DNA of 64,000 nucleotides, taken from positions 124,001 to 188,000 of the forward strand of contig JACJYP010000002.1 of NCBI GenBank assembly GCA_020636045.1, in the 5' to 3' direction. A program made the translations under genes and the position numbers. The stretch comes from Lewinellaceae bacterium (GTDB taxonomy: Bacteria; Bacteroidota; Bacteroidia; Chitinophagales; Saprospiraceae). Positions within the stretch are counted from its first letter, which is position 1. Every line of letters begins with the position of its first letter. The notes under the pieces are model-generated. The model saw only the letters and a program-made list of their open reading frames with translations, ran no database searches and had not been told where the DNA came from. Below are positions 1 through 8,751 of the stretch, piece by piece.

Positions 1-865
1 TATCTTTCAATACAAAAAAGCGCTTGTCGGCAAACCAGGCGAAGTCGTGCACCTTTTCCGCCGTGTAACGGATCGTTTTCATGGTGTTGCCGGAGGGCGG
101 GAACGGGTCTTTCGACTTATCCACGCCCCGCGCCAGTTTTTCCCGCGATTCGCGCTCCTTGCGGGCCAGGAACTCGAGTTCGGAAGGCGTTTGCAGGACT
201 CCCGTGGCGCCGACCACATAGTTTTCGGGCAACGTGATCGTCACGTCGAAAGACCCGAATTCCGAGTAAAATTCGCCCATGTCGAGATAGGGCATGGCGT
301 GCCAGCCTTTTCGGTCGTACACCGCCGGCTTGGGATACCACTGGGTCATCTGGTAAGAGGTGCCTACGTGGCCGAGCCGGGAAAACGAAGCCGGAATTTT
401 CAGCAAAAACGGCGTGGCGATCGAGATGCGTCCGCCGGGAGGCAGGGGCTGTGCGAGTTGCAGTACGGCGATGTCGGGGTTGTTCCGGTCATATTTCCAG
501 GTCACTTTTTGGCCGTCTACGCTGAAATCGAGGTTTTTATAATAACCCAGGTTCTTTTCATCGGTAAAGTAAAAACCCGTGCTGCCGTCGCGAAGTTTTT
601 GGCGGCAAAAGGCCGTCTGCCGGTTCTTGAAAGCGTTGCCCCAAAGGTGCATCCATATCTCTGTGAGGGCCTCCGGGGCGTTGTTGACGTATTCGATTTC
701 GATGTTCCCGGCAAGGGTGTGTGCCGAATCGTCGAGCGCGACGGCAATGCGGTAATTGACTTCCTGCTGGAAATACGGCTTGTCAGTTGCCTGTGACCGG
801 CACCACAAAGGCGAAGCGATGGCAAAAACGAAGGCCGCCAGGGCCAGGTGATTTCTTTTCGTCAT
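1..865 (-). CDS. M1 family metallopeptidase, N-terminal part (3' end outside window)
   Basis: Reading the minus strand from ATG at 865 gives 288 residues that run off the window edge. A signal-peptide-like start (MTKRNHLALAAFVFAIASPL) is followed by the β-sandwich N-terminal domain of M1 aminopeptidases, with the motifs IWMHLWGNAFKN and QWYPKPAVYDRKGWHAMPYL that are common in secreted Bacteroidota M1 enzymes. The zinc motif HExxH should lie beyond position 1, so catalytic competence cannot be judged here. Family members are exported zinc peptidases that remove N-terminal residues from peptides. The gene starts 5 bases after the stop of the DUF4153 gene, so the two are probably co-transcribed. 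Confidence 0.85.
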   Translation of the reverse strand, partial: MTKRNHLALAAFVFAIASPLWCRSQATDKPYFQQEVNYRIAVALDDSAHTLAGNIEIEYVNNAPEALTEIWMHLWGNAFKNRQTAFCRQKLRDGSTGFYFTDEKNLGYYKNLDFSVDGQKVTWKYDRNNPDIAVLQLAQPLPPGGRISIATPFLLKIPASFSRLGHVGTSYQMTQWYPKPAVYDRKGWHAMPYLDMGEFYSEFGSFDVTITLPENYVVGATGVLQTPSELEFLARKERESREKLARGVDKSKDPFPPSGNTMKTIRYTAEKVHDFAWFADKRFFVLKD

Positions 866-870
866 GGCGT

Positions 871-2682
871 TCAGCGTTTTTTCCGGCCCGGTTTTACGGC
901 GCCGTTTTCTTTCAGGAAAAGCAGGCCTTCCATATAGCGGATCTGGAAGGCGCTGTCCTTGCGGTCCAGGCTGGCGGAACGAATGACGAGGCGTGCATCG
1001 CCTTTCAGGCCGTTCATGTCCACGATCTCCTCGCCGGGAAGAAGTTCCCGGTAGGGGTCGCCCTCAGGGCCGGTCCAGCGGCGGATGGCCGGTTGCAGGT
1101 CGAAGGATTCCACGGTAACGGTTTTGCCGGCGGCCAGTCGCTTCCACTCCAGCCTTTTTTTGTCGGCCGATAATAAAAAGTAGTCCCCGTCAATGACAGG
1201 TCTTTGGTCGAAGTTTTCAATGCGGTAGCATTTGTCGAAGCCGGATATTTCGATCGCCTCTACGCTGCTGGCTTTTGCGTGTACATTTATGAAATTCCGG
1301 TCGCGATAGGTATTTCGACTGATCCCGGCCCAGGCGGCGATGCGCGAAGCAGCGTTCAGCGTCGGGTTCGGAAAACTGTCCAGCGGCATCGGCAGCCAGG
1401 GAATGTTCCGGAGCGCTTCCCGATGTTCGAGATAATTCAGGGCGGAATTTATGCGCTTGCTCTCTTCGAGTGGTATCGCCGTCGTGTCGCTGATCATACG
1501 TCCGTTCGCCCAGCGCCCGTTCTTTTCCAGCAGTTCCCGGAGGATTTCCGTCTGGCTTCGTTTTGAAACCTTGAATGCGCTGAAAGGGCCGAATGCGAAC
1601 AGCAGCGCGAATACGCCCAGCGAAATGGGGATGAATTTGATGTTGTCGTTTTTGGATATCAGGAAATAGAGGCAGGTGACCGCGAGCCACATGCCGAGGT
1701 GCGCGACCAGGAAGCGCGGTTCGGTGACGCCGTAATCGCCGATCCGCCGCGCGATGGCCACGAACAGCAGGGCCGTCAGCGGCAATTGTACCCACCAGAA
1801 CCAGCGCCGGTAGGCGCCCACCCAGGCGCTGTCGTCGTGTTTGGGCAGGTAATAATTGAGCAGGTAGGTAAAAATACCCGCTACCGAAAAGCCCAGCACC
1901 AGCGACGACACCCAGCCTTTCGGCAAACTCCAGGTCATGAGGATCTTGGCGCCATAGGCGTATAAAATAAGGAAATAAAGACCGACGATGGGGATGAGGA
2001 TATACTTGCAGAGGTTTTTGAACACCACCGAATAGCCGGCGTCGGCTTCTTCGTATTCATATTTTTCCGGAAAATGATACAGGAAATAGGCGGTATTGAA
2101 AATGCCGGCCAGCAGGACGAACAGTTTCATGAAAATGCGTTCGCTGATGTCGAGGTTGAAGAGTTGGTCCACCGCCAGGAGCGCCAGCGCGAGCCCCGCG
2201 TACAGGATCAGGGTGAATACCCCGCCGACCACGATGTTGGCGAACAATTGCCGGTTGTATTCCCAAAAATTGGATATGGAAATGCGATTCAGATAGGGCG
2301 CCACGGCGACAAACAAATGGACGACCAGCATCAGTACCAGGTACTGCGGCAGACCGATCTCGTCGAAGGTCGGTTCCTTCGGATCGAGCGTCCAGCAATA
2401 GAGTACAAGCGCGAGCAGCCCGCCCGCCTGCAGCAGCCAGCTGCGCTTCGATTCCCAGCCCCGTGATTCGGCGAAGGCCACCAGACCCGTCAGGAATGCC
2501 AGTCCGAGCTGGCTGGTCATCCAGATCCGGATGAAGTTTTGTTCCGCCTGCTGGCCGATGGCGCTATCGATGAGTATAAATATGGCGAATACACCTATGG
2601 CCGCGCATAACATGGTGCCGGGAAAGCGCCGGGTCGCTTTCAGCAGGGCGTTCAACAGAAAACCGGGAGAAGGTAGTTTCAT
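871..2682 (-). CDS. DUF4153 multi-pass membrane protein
   Basis: This 603-residue protein starts with MKLPSPGFLLNALLKATRRF. About the first 400 residues form ten or more hydrophobic helices with short loops; the last 200 are soluble and end in basic residues (GRKKR). The organisation matches DUF4153 proteins, which are widespread in Bacteroidota and lack a firm biochemical role. I chose the ATG at 2682 because the reading frame upstream of it is basic, low-complexity and not membrane-like. It is the first gene of a likely two-gene operon with the M1 peptidase and diverges from the secreted protein at 2822. Family assignment is good; function is unknown. Confidence 0.75.
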   Translation of the reverse strand: MKLPSPGFLLNALLKATRRFPGTMLCAAIGVFAIFILIDSAIGQQAEQNFIRIWMTSQLGLAFLTGLVAFAESRGWESKRSWLLQAGGLLALVLYCWTLDPKEPTFDEIGLPQYLVLMLVVHLFVAVAPYLNRISISNFWEYNRQLFANIVVGGVFTLILYAGLALALLAVDQLFNLDISERIFMKLFVLLAGIFNTAYFLYHFPEKYEYEEADAGYSVVFKNLCKYILIPIVGLYFLILYAYGAKILMTWSLPKGWVSSLVLGFSVAGIFTYLLNYYLPKHDDSAWVGAYRRWFWWVQLPLTALLFVAIARRIGDYGVTEPRFLVAHLGMWLAVTCLYFLISKNDNIKFIPISLGVFALLFAFGPFSAFKVSKRSQTEILRELLEKNGRWANGRMISDTTAIPLEESKRINSALNYLEHREALRNIPWLPMPLDSFPNPTLNAASRIAAWAGISRNTYRDRNFINVHAKASSVEAIEISGFDKCYRIENFDQRPVIDGDYFLLSADKKRLEWKRLAAGKTVTVESFDLQPAIRRWTGPEGDPYRELLPGEEIVDMNGLKGDARLVIRSASLDRKDSAFQIRYMEGLLFLKENGAVKPGRKKR

Positions 2683-2765
2683 AGGCCTGATCGGATGAAT
2701 ATGGGTATTTGGTCGATTGGATCGGCGAAATGTAGGCATTTTTCCGCGCGGCAAGGATTGTTGGC

Positions 2766-2773
2766 TACTTTTG
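2766..2773 (+). promoter_or_regulatory. Bacteroidota -7 box TACTTTTG
   Basis: Exact match to TAnnTTTG, 48 bases before the ATG of the secreted protein at 2822, in the divergent intergenic region. No TTG sits at the ideal 19-base distance upstream, so strength is uncertain. Confidence 0.5.
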
Positions 2774-2821
2774 CCGCGCGATCCGACCCCGCAGCAACGC
2801 TTCACACAAGTTTCTTTTCAC

Positions 2822-3361
2822 ATGCGTGCCATCATCGTTTTTTGCGCCCTTTTTTGCCTGCAGCCGCTTGCCGCGCAGCAAACGGACTCTTTCCCTGCCT
2901 CCTGGGAAGGCACCTGGAGCGGCCGCCTCGACATTTTTGGCGGCAAAGGCAAGGTGCAATCGGTCGACATGAGCGTCGAACTCCACAAGATCGATACGTC
3001 GCTGGAAGGGCGCTATACCTTCGGGCTGATATACGGCTCCAAAGAGCAGGACTGGCGACCCTACGAACTGGTGCCCGTAGCCCCCGAGCGGGGTCTGTGG
3101 AAAGTGGACGAGAAGAACAGCATCGCCATGGAGAGTTTTTTGCTGGGGCCAAAATTCCTGTGCTGGTTTGTTGTGCAGGGAAGCCGCGTATTATGCACCT
3201 ATGAAAAAACCGGAGATGATACAATGGTGTTTGAAGTGGTGTCCGGCCCTGAAAAAGAAACGAGCAGCACCGGCAACACCGTGCAGGGCGAAGAAGAGAT
3301 CCCCGAGGTGAAAACCTATCCGTTTTCCGTATTTCAGCGCGCCGTACTCAAGAAACAATGA
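2822..3361 (+). CDS. secreted protein of unknown function
   Basis: This 179-residue protein starts with a clear signal peptide (MRAIIVFCALFCLQPLAAQQ, cleavage likely after AAQ). The mature part begins with WEGTWSGRLDIFGGKGKVQS and has alternating β-strand-like segments, compatible with a lipocalin-like or other small β-barrel in the periplasm. The start was set at the ATG that opens the signal peptide; the in-frame extension upstream looks random. It is followed 32 bases later by the DUF457 gene on the same strand. I do not recognise a named family. Confidence 0.65.
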   Translation: MRAIIVFCALFCLQPLAAQQTDSFPASWEGTWSGRLDIFGGKGKVQSVDMSVELHKIDTSLEGRYTFGLIYGSKEQDWRPYELVPVAPERGLWKVDEKNSIAMESFLLGPKFLCWFVVQGSRVLCTYEKTGDDTMVFEVVSGPEKETSSTGNTVQGEEEIPEVKTYPFSVFQRAVLKKQ

Positions 3362-3393
3362 ACCTGTCGCTATTTTCAATTGTCTTCTGACCC

Positions 3394-4632
3394 ATGGATT
3401 CACTCACACAGATCGTGCTGGGCGCCGCCTGCGGCGAAGTAGTGGCGGGCAAAAAACTCGGCAACCGCGCCATGCTGTGGGGCGCGGTGGGCGGCACCAT
3501 CCCCGACCTGGATGTGTTCGCCAATTTTTTTACCGACGAACTGACTGCGACGGCGTTTCACCGCGGCTTCATGCATTCTTTTTTGTTCGCCGTCCTGGCG
3601 CCCTGGGTGCTGGCGAAACTCACGCAGTGGTTTTACGGTGAAGACATCTACCGGCGACGAGGGTTCAAGGCCGTCTCGATGACGATCTGGCTGCTGTTCT
3701 ATATCGGCGCGGCGGCGGGCATCAATTTCATCCCCGTGCTGCTGGGAGAAGGTCTCAGTTGGTATATCCTGCTGCCGACGCTGGCGCTGGGCGGGTGGTT
3801 TGCCTGGAAACTGTGGTTCGACTACTGGAAGCGCGACCTTTCGCTGGTGGAGGCCTCGTACGGCACCTGGGTGTCGCTGTTTTTCTGGTCGATCTTCACA
3901 CACCCGATCCTCGACTGTTTTACCAACTGGGGCACGCAGGTGTTTCAGCCCTTCAACGACTACCGCGTGCAGTGGAACACCGTTTCGGTGGTGGACCCGA
4001 TATGCACCCTGCCATTTCTGATCTGCCTGGTGGTCGCTTCGCGCATTGCCCGGGGCAAACGCCTGCGCGCCGTGTGGAACTACGCCGGGCTCGCCTGGTT
4101 CTGCGGATATTTGCTGATCTACACTCTTTGGCATAAATCGCTGGTGGACAGGGCTTTCGAACAGGCTTTGCAGGAGAAAGGGCTCCATTATACCCGTTTT
4201 CAGACCAACCCCACCATTTTTAATAACATCGTGTGGGCCGGTACCGCCGAAGGTGATACGGCTTATTATTTTGGCCTGTACGGCTTCAACGACCGGAAAC
4301 CCGGCTTCAACAGTATTTCCACCATTCCAAAGTACCACAACCGGCTCGATGTGATCCCTCCGCACGACCGGGTGTACCGCTTCCTGCACTGGTTTACCAA
4401 TGATTATTACAATGTGTTGCCCTACAGCGGCGATACCCTTCAGGTGAACGACCTGCGTTTCGGACTGATGGGAGATACGCTGCGCGGCAATAACTACGTA
4501 TTTCCCTTTCTGGTGTATAAAAACGGAAAAGGCGAATGGGAACTCACCCAGAACAACCGCAACCGCGAAAACCTGGAGGCCAGCGAGCGATCCATGGGAG
4601 AGTTGTGGGAGCGTGTGAAAGGGGAGGAATGA
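3394..4632 (+). CDS. DUF457/YdjM-type membrane-bound metal-dependent hydrolase
   Basis: The 412-residue product opens with MDSLTQIVLGAACGE, the hallmark N-terminus of DUF457 proteins. It continues with conserved GTIPDLD and HRGFMHS segments (Asp and His residues thought to bind metal) and HPILDCFTNWGTQ further on. Several transmembrane helices follow, and the C-terminal 150 residues are soluble. Family members are annotated as membrane-bound metal-dependent hydrolases, in some bacteria under LexA control, without a known substrate. The length is typical of the longer Bacteroidota version. cdsA follows 34 bases downstream, so an operon with a membrane lipid gene is likely. Confidence 0.85.
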   Translation: MDSLTQIVLGAACGEVVAGKKLGNRAMLWGAVGGTIPDLDVFANFFTDELTATAFHRGFMHSFLFAVLAPWVLAKLTQWFYGEDIYRRRGFKAVSMTIWLLFYIGAAAGINFIPVLLGEGLSWYILLPTLALGGWFAWKLWFDYWKRDLSLVEASYGTWVSLFFWSIFTHPILDCFTNWGTQVFQPFNDYRVQWNTVSVVDPICTLPFLICLVVASRIARGKRLRAVWNYAGLAWFCGYLLIYTLWHKSLVDRAFEQALQEKGLHYTRFQTNPTIFNNIVWAGTAEGDTAYYFGLYGFNDRKPGFNSISTIPKYHNRLDVIPPHDRVYRFLHWFTNDYYNVLPYSGDTLQVNDLRFGLMGDTLRGNNYVFPFLVYKNGKGEWELTQNNRNRENLEASERSMGELWERVKGEE

Positions 4633-4666
4633 CCGCTGTGTTCTGAAAGGCCTGCTTTATAAACTT

Positions 4667-5500
4667 ATGCGTCAACGAATCATAACAGCCGTGTTCTTTG
4701 TGATCGCCGTGATCGGCGGTGTTTTCGGCGGCCCGCTGCCGCTGTTCCTGCTCGTTACGGCGATCGCGCTGGGCTGCCTGTGGGAATTGCAGGGGCTGCT
4801 GATGCCCGGCGGACGGGATTTCCGGCGATTTGCCGGCGCTGCGGCCGGGTATTTGCCGGTGCTGATATTCGGCGGCTGTCTGATATGGCCCGGAGCGCAG
4901 GGCGATCATTTTACAGCGGCGGCCCTGACCCTCGGCGCTGTGGCCGGCGCCATGTTGCTCCTGCTGGGCGCCGAACTTTTTCTTGAAAGCGAAACGCCGT
5001 TTCAAAATATCGGGGCAGTCCTCACCGGCGCCTTGTACGTGGGATTGCCACTGGCCTTGCTGCTGTCCATCGCTACGCCCGGTGGCATCTACAATCCCTA
5101 TCGGGTTTTCGGCTTGCTGTGGCTGGTGTGGACCAACGACACGATGGCCTATTTTGCCGGCACCTGGTTTGGGAAAAACAAGTTGTACGAGCGCATTTCG
5201 CCTAAAAAAACATGGGAAGGCACGATCGGCGGCGTGCTGGGCACCCTGCTCATGGCCTGGGTGTTGTCGCAATACTTCTCCGATTATTCCGCTTCCGCCT
5301 GGCTGGCCCTGGGCGCCATTGCTTCGGCGATCGGTACCGTCGGCGATCTGGTGGAAAGCATGCTCAAGCGCCATGCCGGCGTCAAGGATTCGGGCGATCT
5401 GCTGCCCGGCCACGGCGGCATGCTCGACCGCTTCGATTCCTTTATTTTTATGCTGCCCTTTGCCTGGCTGGCGATCTGGTGGCTGGAAAGGGTGGGGTAG
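4667..5500 (+). CDS. cdsA: phosphatidate cytidylyltransferase (CDP-diglyceride synthase)
   Basis: The 277-residue integral membrane enzyme converts phosphatidic acid and CTP into CDP-diacylglycerol, the precursor of all phospholipids. About eight hydrophobic helices are visible. The cytidylyltransferase core includes PKKTWEGTIGG near residue 180 and the signature KRHAGVKDSGDLLPGHGGML around residues 233-252, with the conserved Lys-Asp and Gly-His-Gly-Gly residues all present. Length is normal for the family. It probably shares a transcript with the DUF457 gene upstream and converges with the T9SS protein gene at 5538. Confidence 0.93.
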   Translation: MRQRIITAVFFVIAVIGGVFGGPLPLFLLVTAIALGCLWELQGLLMPGGRDFRRFAGAAAGYLPVLIFGGCLIWPGAQGDHFTAAALTLGAVAGAMLLLLGAELFLESETPFQNIGAVLTGALYVGLPLALLLSIATPGGIYNPYRVFGLLWLVWTNDTMAYFAGTWFGKNKLYERISPKKTWEGTIGGVLGTLLMAWVLSQYFSDYSASAWLALGAIASAIGTVGDLVESMLKRHAGVKDSGDLLPGHGGMLDRFDSFIFMLPFAWLAIWWLERVG

Positions 5501-5537
5501 GGTATTTGCACCGCATCCTCTCCAGAGCGTGGCCGTT

Positions 5538-6308
5538 TTAATGGACCACTAAGTTCCCGGAAAAAACGCCTTGTTCCGTAATAAGCGATACCAGGTATGT
5601 TCCCGGCTTTATCAGGGCAGTTCCGGGAATTTGAAACGTATTTTCATTGTAATGCATCCCGACCTTTTCTTCAAATACAATTTGGCCTAGCGTATTGCTG
5701 ACTAAAAGTGTAGCGGTTTTTTCTTGTTGTGTATTTATTATGATAACGGAAGTGCCGGTCAATACAGGATTCGGATACAACATAAGTACAGCTTGTTCAA
5801 AATCTTTGGTATTGGAGGATGTAGTGTTGAAGGTGACGCAGAATATTATAGGCGGTTCCGGTACGTATGTCCAGAGGTTACCGGGTACAAAGTCCGCAAC
5901 TATCGTAGCGGTATCCAAACTGATCGCAGTACTGCTGCCGACCGGCCCCACTACGTTAAAACAAACTTCGAAAAGCACCAGGTCGTCAACTACCGTTACG
6001 CCGTAAGCGCTGGGATCGGTCCATGAAAACAGCAGCTGACCAGCTTGCGACGGCACCTTAAAATTTGCGTACGTCATCGAAACCAGGGAGATGTTTTGTA
6101 CCGTGTCATATTCCAGTACTTGCGGATCCCAGCTGATCGTACCTTCCATGCCAAAGACTGCATTGAATTTTTTTGACTTCATCGCCACGCATACCGTTGA
6201 GCCCGTTTGGGTAAATGCAGTGTCGATCACGATCCCGGGTTGTGCCGATAACAGGCAAGTAGAAAGCAGCCACAGCCCAGGCAAAAGTGTGAAAAACCGG
6301 TTTTTCAT
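5538..6308 (-). CDS. T9SS-exported protein with cohesin-like domain
   Basis: The 256-residue protein begins with MKNRFFTLLPGLWLLSTCLL, a signal peptide. Residues of about 25-160 resemble a cohesin domain: alternating β-strands with FGMEGTISWDPQVLEYD and an FEVCFNV strand. The C-terminal 80 residues carry the type A sorting domain, with LYPNPVLTGTS near its start and GTYLVSLITEQGVFSGNLVV at the end. Such proteins cross the outer membrane through T9SS and are released or anchored on the surface. The upstream in-frame ATG gives a long leader with no signal-peptide character, so the ATG at 6308 was preferred. A dockerin-like segment occurs in another protein of this window (23913-25814). Confidence 0.8.
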   Translation of the reverse strand: MKNRFFTLLPGLWLLSTCLLSAQPGIVIDTAFTQTGSTVCVAMKSKKFNAVFGMEGTISWDPQVLEYDTVQNISLVSMTYANFKVPSQAGQLLFSWTDPSAYGVTVVDDLVLFEVCFNVVGPVGSSTAISLDTATIVADFVPGNLWTYVPEPPIIFCVTFNTTSSNTKDFEQAVLMLYPNPVLTGTSVIIINTQQEKTATLLVSNTLGQIVFEEKVGMHYNENTFQIPGTALIKPGTYLVSLITEQGVFSGNLVVH

Positions 6309-6484
6309 AATTTGGGAAAATTGAGTTGAAGTGATGAAATCGATGCTGCAAAAGGGGGGCCAAAACAATGATCCTGTCTTGACGATTACCATATTAACCG
6401 TTGCTCTTGTCATCACGCGGGCAAGGGAAACGAGGTCTTGCGTATGCTGGGAATAAGTATCTGATTAACCTTGTATCAAACTTT

Positions 6485-7141
6485 ATGAATAGAAGAATTC
6501 TTTTTAGCGTACAACTATTGTTTTTGGTTTCATGCAGGACTGCCCTCATCAAAGAGAACAGGAGTGCGTATGGCGATTCGGAACTTTCTCAAAAGGCAGT
6601 GTTTGAATATTTAAAACAGCCTCCTCAACCACCTCTTTTGAAGGATATAGAAAATATTGGCAAGGGCAGGGATAAAATTGATCCCTCGCTTTGCGTCAGA
6701 CCGATAATTGTAACAAATGGCAGGACGTATTTTAAGGATACAATGCGTTCCAATTTACTGATATATCCTTTGCCCCGGAATAAGTATAAATTGACGATCC
6801 CCGATACGCTTGCGCACAAGTACGTATATACTGATCATAATGACCAGGATTATGAACGTGACTATGGTATCATACACCAATTCTCTCCATTACTTCCTGC
6901 CAAAGAAAAAGATATTTATCTCATGGAACATTATTTATGGTGTAATACCTGTGATACTTCAGTCTGTGTCCGGTGGCTGAACAGGGACTATCTGAAATTT
7001 AAAGTTCAGGATTGCGCTGTTCATTTTATAGAACACGTTCATGTTAGCAATCGCTTTGATTTTATAGGGTTTGGTGGATTTGAAAGACAAACGATGGAAA
7101 ATGCCGTATCAGGGGAGAAAATAAAAAGGATCGGTTATTAA
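6485..7141 (+). CDS. putative lipoprotein of unknown function
   Basis: The 218-residue product starts MNRRILFSVQLLFLVSCRTA, where LVSC is a good lipobox, so it is probably cleaved and lipidated at Cys17. The rest is soluble, with several Cys residues (CNTCDTSVCVRW), and I do not recognise a family. The coding sequence is visibly richer in A and T than its neighbours and lies next to a REP-associated transposase, which suggests an accessory gene. The start was chosen at the ATG that opens the signal sequence; the frame is open upstream to 6401. Confidence 0.6.
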   Translation: MNRRILFSVQLLFLVSCRTALIKENRSAYGDSELSQKAVFEYLKQPPQPPLLKDIENIGKGRDKIDPSLCVRPIIVTNGRTYFKDTMRSNLLIYPLPRNKYKLTIPDTLAHKYVYTDHNDQDYERDYGIIHQFSPLLPAKEKDIYLMEHYLWCNTCDTSVCVRWLNRDYLKFKVQDCAVHFIEHVHVSNRFDFIGFGGFERQTMENAVSGEKIKRIGY

Positions 7142-7160
7142 TTGGAATGATTATGTTTCT

Positions 7161-7217
7161 GACCTGCCCGCGCGAGGCTCTGCCTCGTGTGAAACAATAC
7201 ATCGGGCTGTGCCCGAA
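7161..7217 (+). repeat. REP-like double hairpin, left copy
   Basis: It contains two short hairpins, CGAGGCTCTGCCTCG and CGGGCTGTGCCCG, separated by TGTGAAACAATACAT. The same two-hairpin unit occurs in inverted orientation after the transposase gene (7878-7932) and once more at 12144-12195. Confidence 0.75.
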
Positions 7218-7240
7218 ATATAACCTTAATACCATAAATC

Positions 7241-7852
7241 ATGAGCGAGCGATACAAAATTCGCGACCAGCATGGCCTGACGTATCTGACATGCTCCATT
7301 ACCGGTTGGGTTGATCTGTTCAGCCGGCAGGTATACCGCGATATCGTGTTACAAAGCTGGCGATACTGCCAGTTGAACAAAGGATTTCAATTGCATGCTT
7401 ATGCTTTCATGCCCAGTCATATCCATCTGATCGCCAGTTGCCGTGCGCCTTTCCGGCTTTCGGAAGTTATGCGTGACTGGAAAGCCCGCACTGCCCGACA
7501 GATATTGTTGTATCTGCAGGACACCGGTAATCCGGAAAGCAGACGTGAGTGGCTGTTATATCTGTTCAGCTATTTTGCTCTTGGGAAAAAAGACAAGCAA
7601 ACATACCAGATCTGGCAGCATGAAAATCCTGCGATCGAGTTGTACAGCGAAAAAGTGCTGTCGCAAAAACTGGATTATATCCATTTGAATCCTGTACGTG
7701 CAGGGTTTGTGGACAAACCGGAAGATTGGAAATTCAGCAGCGCACCGTTTTATGCCTCGACTCGCGAAGATGCAGATACGGCTTATGAAGTATTAATCGA
7801 TATTCATCCGGTCTGGCAATGGTTTTACGAAGAAGGCCCGGGGGCGTGGTGA
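7241..7852 (+). CDS. REP-associated tyrosine transposase (RAYT, Y1/IS200-like HUH domain)
   Basis: The 203-residue protein has the HUH metal motif H60-I-H62 (in YAFMPSHIHLIAS) and the conserved C-terminal segment DYIHLNPVRAGFVDKPEDWK; a Tyr in this helical part is the expected nucleophile. This is the standard layout of RAYTs, which nick single-stranded DNA at REP hairpins and are thought to spread these repeats. Length is usual for the family. The gene lies exactly between two REP-like elements in opposite orientation, as expected for a RAYT locus, and no truncation or frameshift is seen, so it may be active. Confidence 0.9.
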   Translation: MSERYKIRDQHGLTYLTCSITGWVDLFSRQVYRDIVLQSWRYCQLNKGFQLHAYAFMPSHIHLIASCRAPFRLSEVMRDWKARTARQILLYLQDTGNPESRREWLLYLFSYFALGKKDKQTYQIWQHENPAIELYSEKVLSQKLDYIHLNPVRAGFVDKPEDWKFSSAPFYASTREDADTAYEVLIDIHPVWQWFYEEGPGAW

Positions 7853-7877
7853 ATCTATTGGCGGTGCGTTGTTTTTT

Positions 7878-7932
7878 GTTGGGCACAGCCCAACAGATTA
7901 TACACACGAGGCACAGCCTCGCGCGGGCAGGT
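7878..7932 (-). repeat. REP-like double hairpin, right copy (inverted)
   Basis: On the minus strand it reads ACCTGCCCGCGCGAGGCTGT, then a spacer and TTGGGCTGTGCCCAA: the same pair of hairpins as the copy at 7161-7217 but in the opposite direction. The match extends into the flank (ACCTGCCCGCGCGAGGCT is shared). Together the two copies bracket the RAYT gene. Confidence 0.75.
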
Positions 7933-7961
7933 GAAGCCGCAATAACAACGTTGGTACTTTG

Positions 7962-8289
7962 ATCCGTTGCTCTTGTTCTCTTGACAACGATGCGTGTTGT
8001 TTAAACCGTTGCCCTTGCTCTTTTGACAACGAAGTGTGTTGTTTAAACCGTTGCCCTTGCTCTTTTGACAACGAAGTGTGTTGTTTAATCCGTTGCTCTT
8101 GTTCTCTTGACAACGATGCGTGTTGTTTAAACCGTTGCTCTTGTTCTCTTGACAACGATGCGTGTTGTTTAATCCGTTGTTCTTGTTCTCTCGACAACGA
8201 AGTGTGTTGTTTAAACCGTTACGTTTGTTCTCTTGACAATGATGCGTGTTGTTTAATCCCTTACACTTGTTCTTTGAGCACAAGCGTTG
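7962..8289 (+). repeat. 42-bp direct tandem array, about 7.8 units
   Basis: Seven full 42-bp units start at 7962, 8004, 8046, 8088, 8130, 8172 and 8214, followed by a diverged partial unit from 8256. Each unit contains TTGACAACGA and then GTGTTGTTTAA, so ACAAC and GTTGT can pair as a small hairpin. Units differ by a few substitutions (for example TTGTTCTCTTG against TTGCTCTTTTG). Because 42 is a multiple of three, long open frames appear on both strands, but none has a plausible start or known family, so I treat the array as non-coding. It begins 30 bp after the right REP copy. Confidence 0.85.
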
Positions 8290-8310
8290 AAACCGATCGC
8301 GGGCGAGGTC

Positions 8311-8349
8311 AAAAAATTGCGGGCGCCCGGAAACCCCGGATGCCCGCAA
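8311..8349 (-). terminator. intrinsic terminator of the GerW-like operon
   Basis: On the minus strand TTGCGGGC pairs with GCCCGCAA around a GC-rich loop and is followed by six Ts. It lies 21 bases after the stop codon of the GerW-like gene. Confidence 0.75.
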
Positions 8350-8370
8350 ACGGTAAGGGAACGCGGCAGT

Positions 8371-8745
8371 TCAGTTCGTGGTCGCCTCTTTTTCCGCTTT
8401 TTGTTTTTCCAGGTACTGGCTCAGCAGATCGGGTACTTTTTCGAATGCTGCGCTGAGGCCGTGGCTCACTTTCGAGGGCACAAAGGATATCTCGCCGTTC
8501 CGGGTGACCAGAAAGCCCATCGGCTCGATGCCGAGACCGGCGCCTGCTCCGCCGCCTTCGCCCTTGCCTTGCTGCGGGGCTTCGCCCTCGCCGCCGCCGT
8601 AGCCGAATCCGAGCCCCAGGCGGATCACCGGTACGCAGGTGAATTCGCCCAGTTTGAATTCTTTTCCCACTACGGTTTCCGTATTTGCTTCCTGTTTGAA
8701 AAAATCGCTCAGGCGTGTCAGAACGTCTTCGAAATTAGTTTTCAT
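8371..8745 (-). CDS. GerW/YtfJ family protein
   Basis: The 124-residue protein has the GerW layout: an N-terminal helix (MKTNFEDVLTRLSDFFKQEA), a conserved TVVGKEF segment, a Gly-rich central stretch (residues about 45-70), GFLVTRNGEISFVP, and a charged tail. In Bacillus the homologue YtfJ/GerW acts in spore germination, but many non-spore-formers, including Bacteroidota, have the family with no known role. It starts 6 bases after the stop of the DUF2953-like gene. In Bacillus, ytfI (DUF2953) and ytfJ are also neighbours, which supports both calls. Function here is unknown. Confidence 0.8.
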   Translation of the reverse strand: MKTNFEDVLTRLSDFFKQEANTETVVGKEFKLGEFTCVPVIRLGLGFGYGGGEGEAPQQGKGEGGGAGAGLGIEPMGFLVTRNGEISFVPSKVSHGLSAAFEKVPDLLSQYLEKQKAEKEATTN

Positions 8746-8751
8746 GATGTA

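Noticed and set aside
7962..8289. Possible CRISPR array
   Set aside because: The units are contiguous direct repeats without unique spacers, and no cas genes are nearby.
7855..8456. Long open frames on both strands through the 42-bp array, coding for Cys-rich or Asn-rich 14-residue repeats
   Set aside because: The unit is a multiple of three bases, so several frames stay open automatically. None has a signal peptide, known family or good start, and the frames on opposite strands exclude each other.
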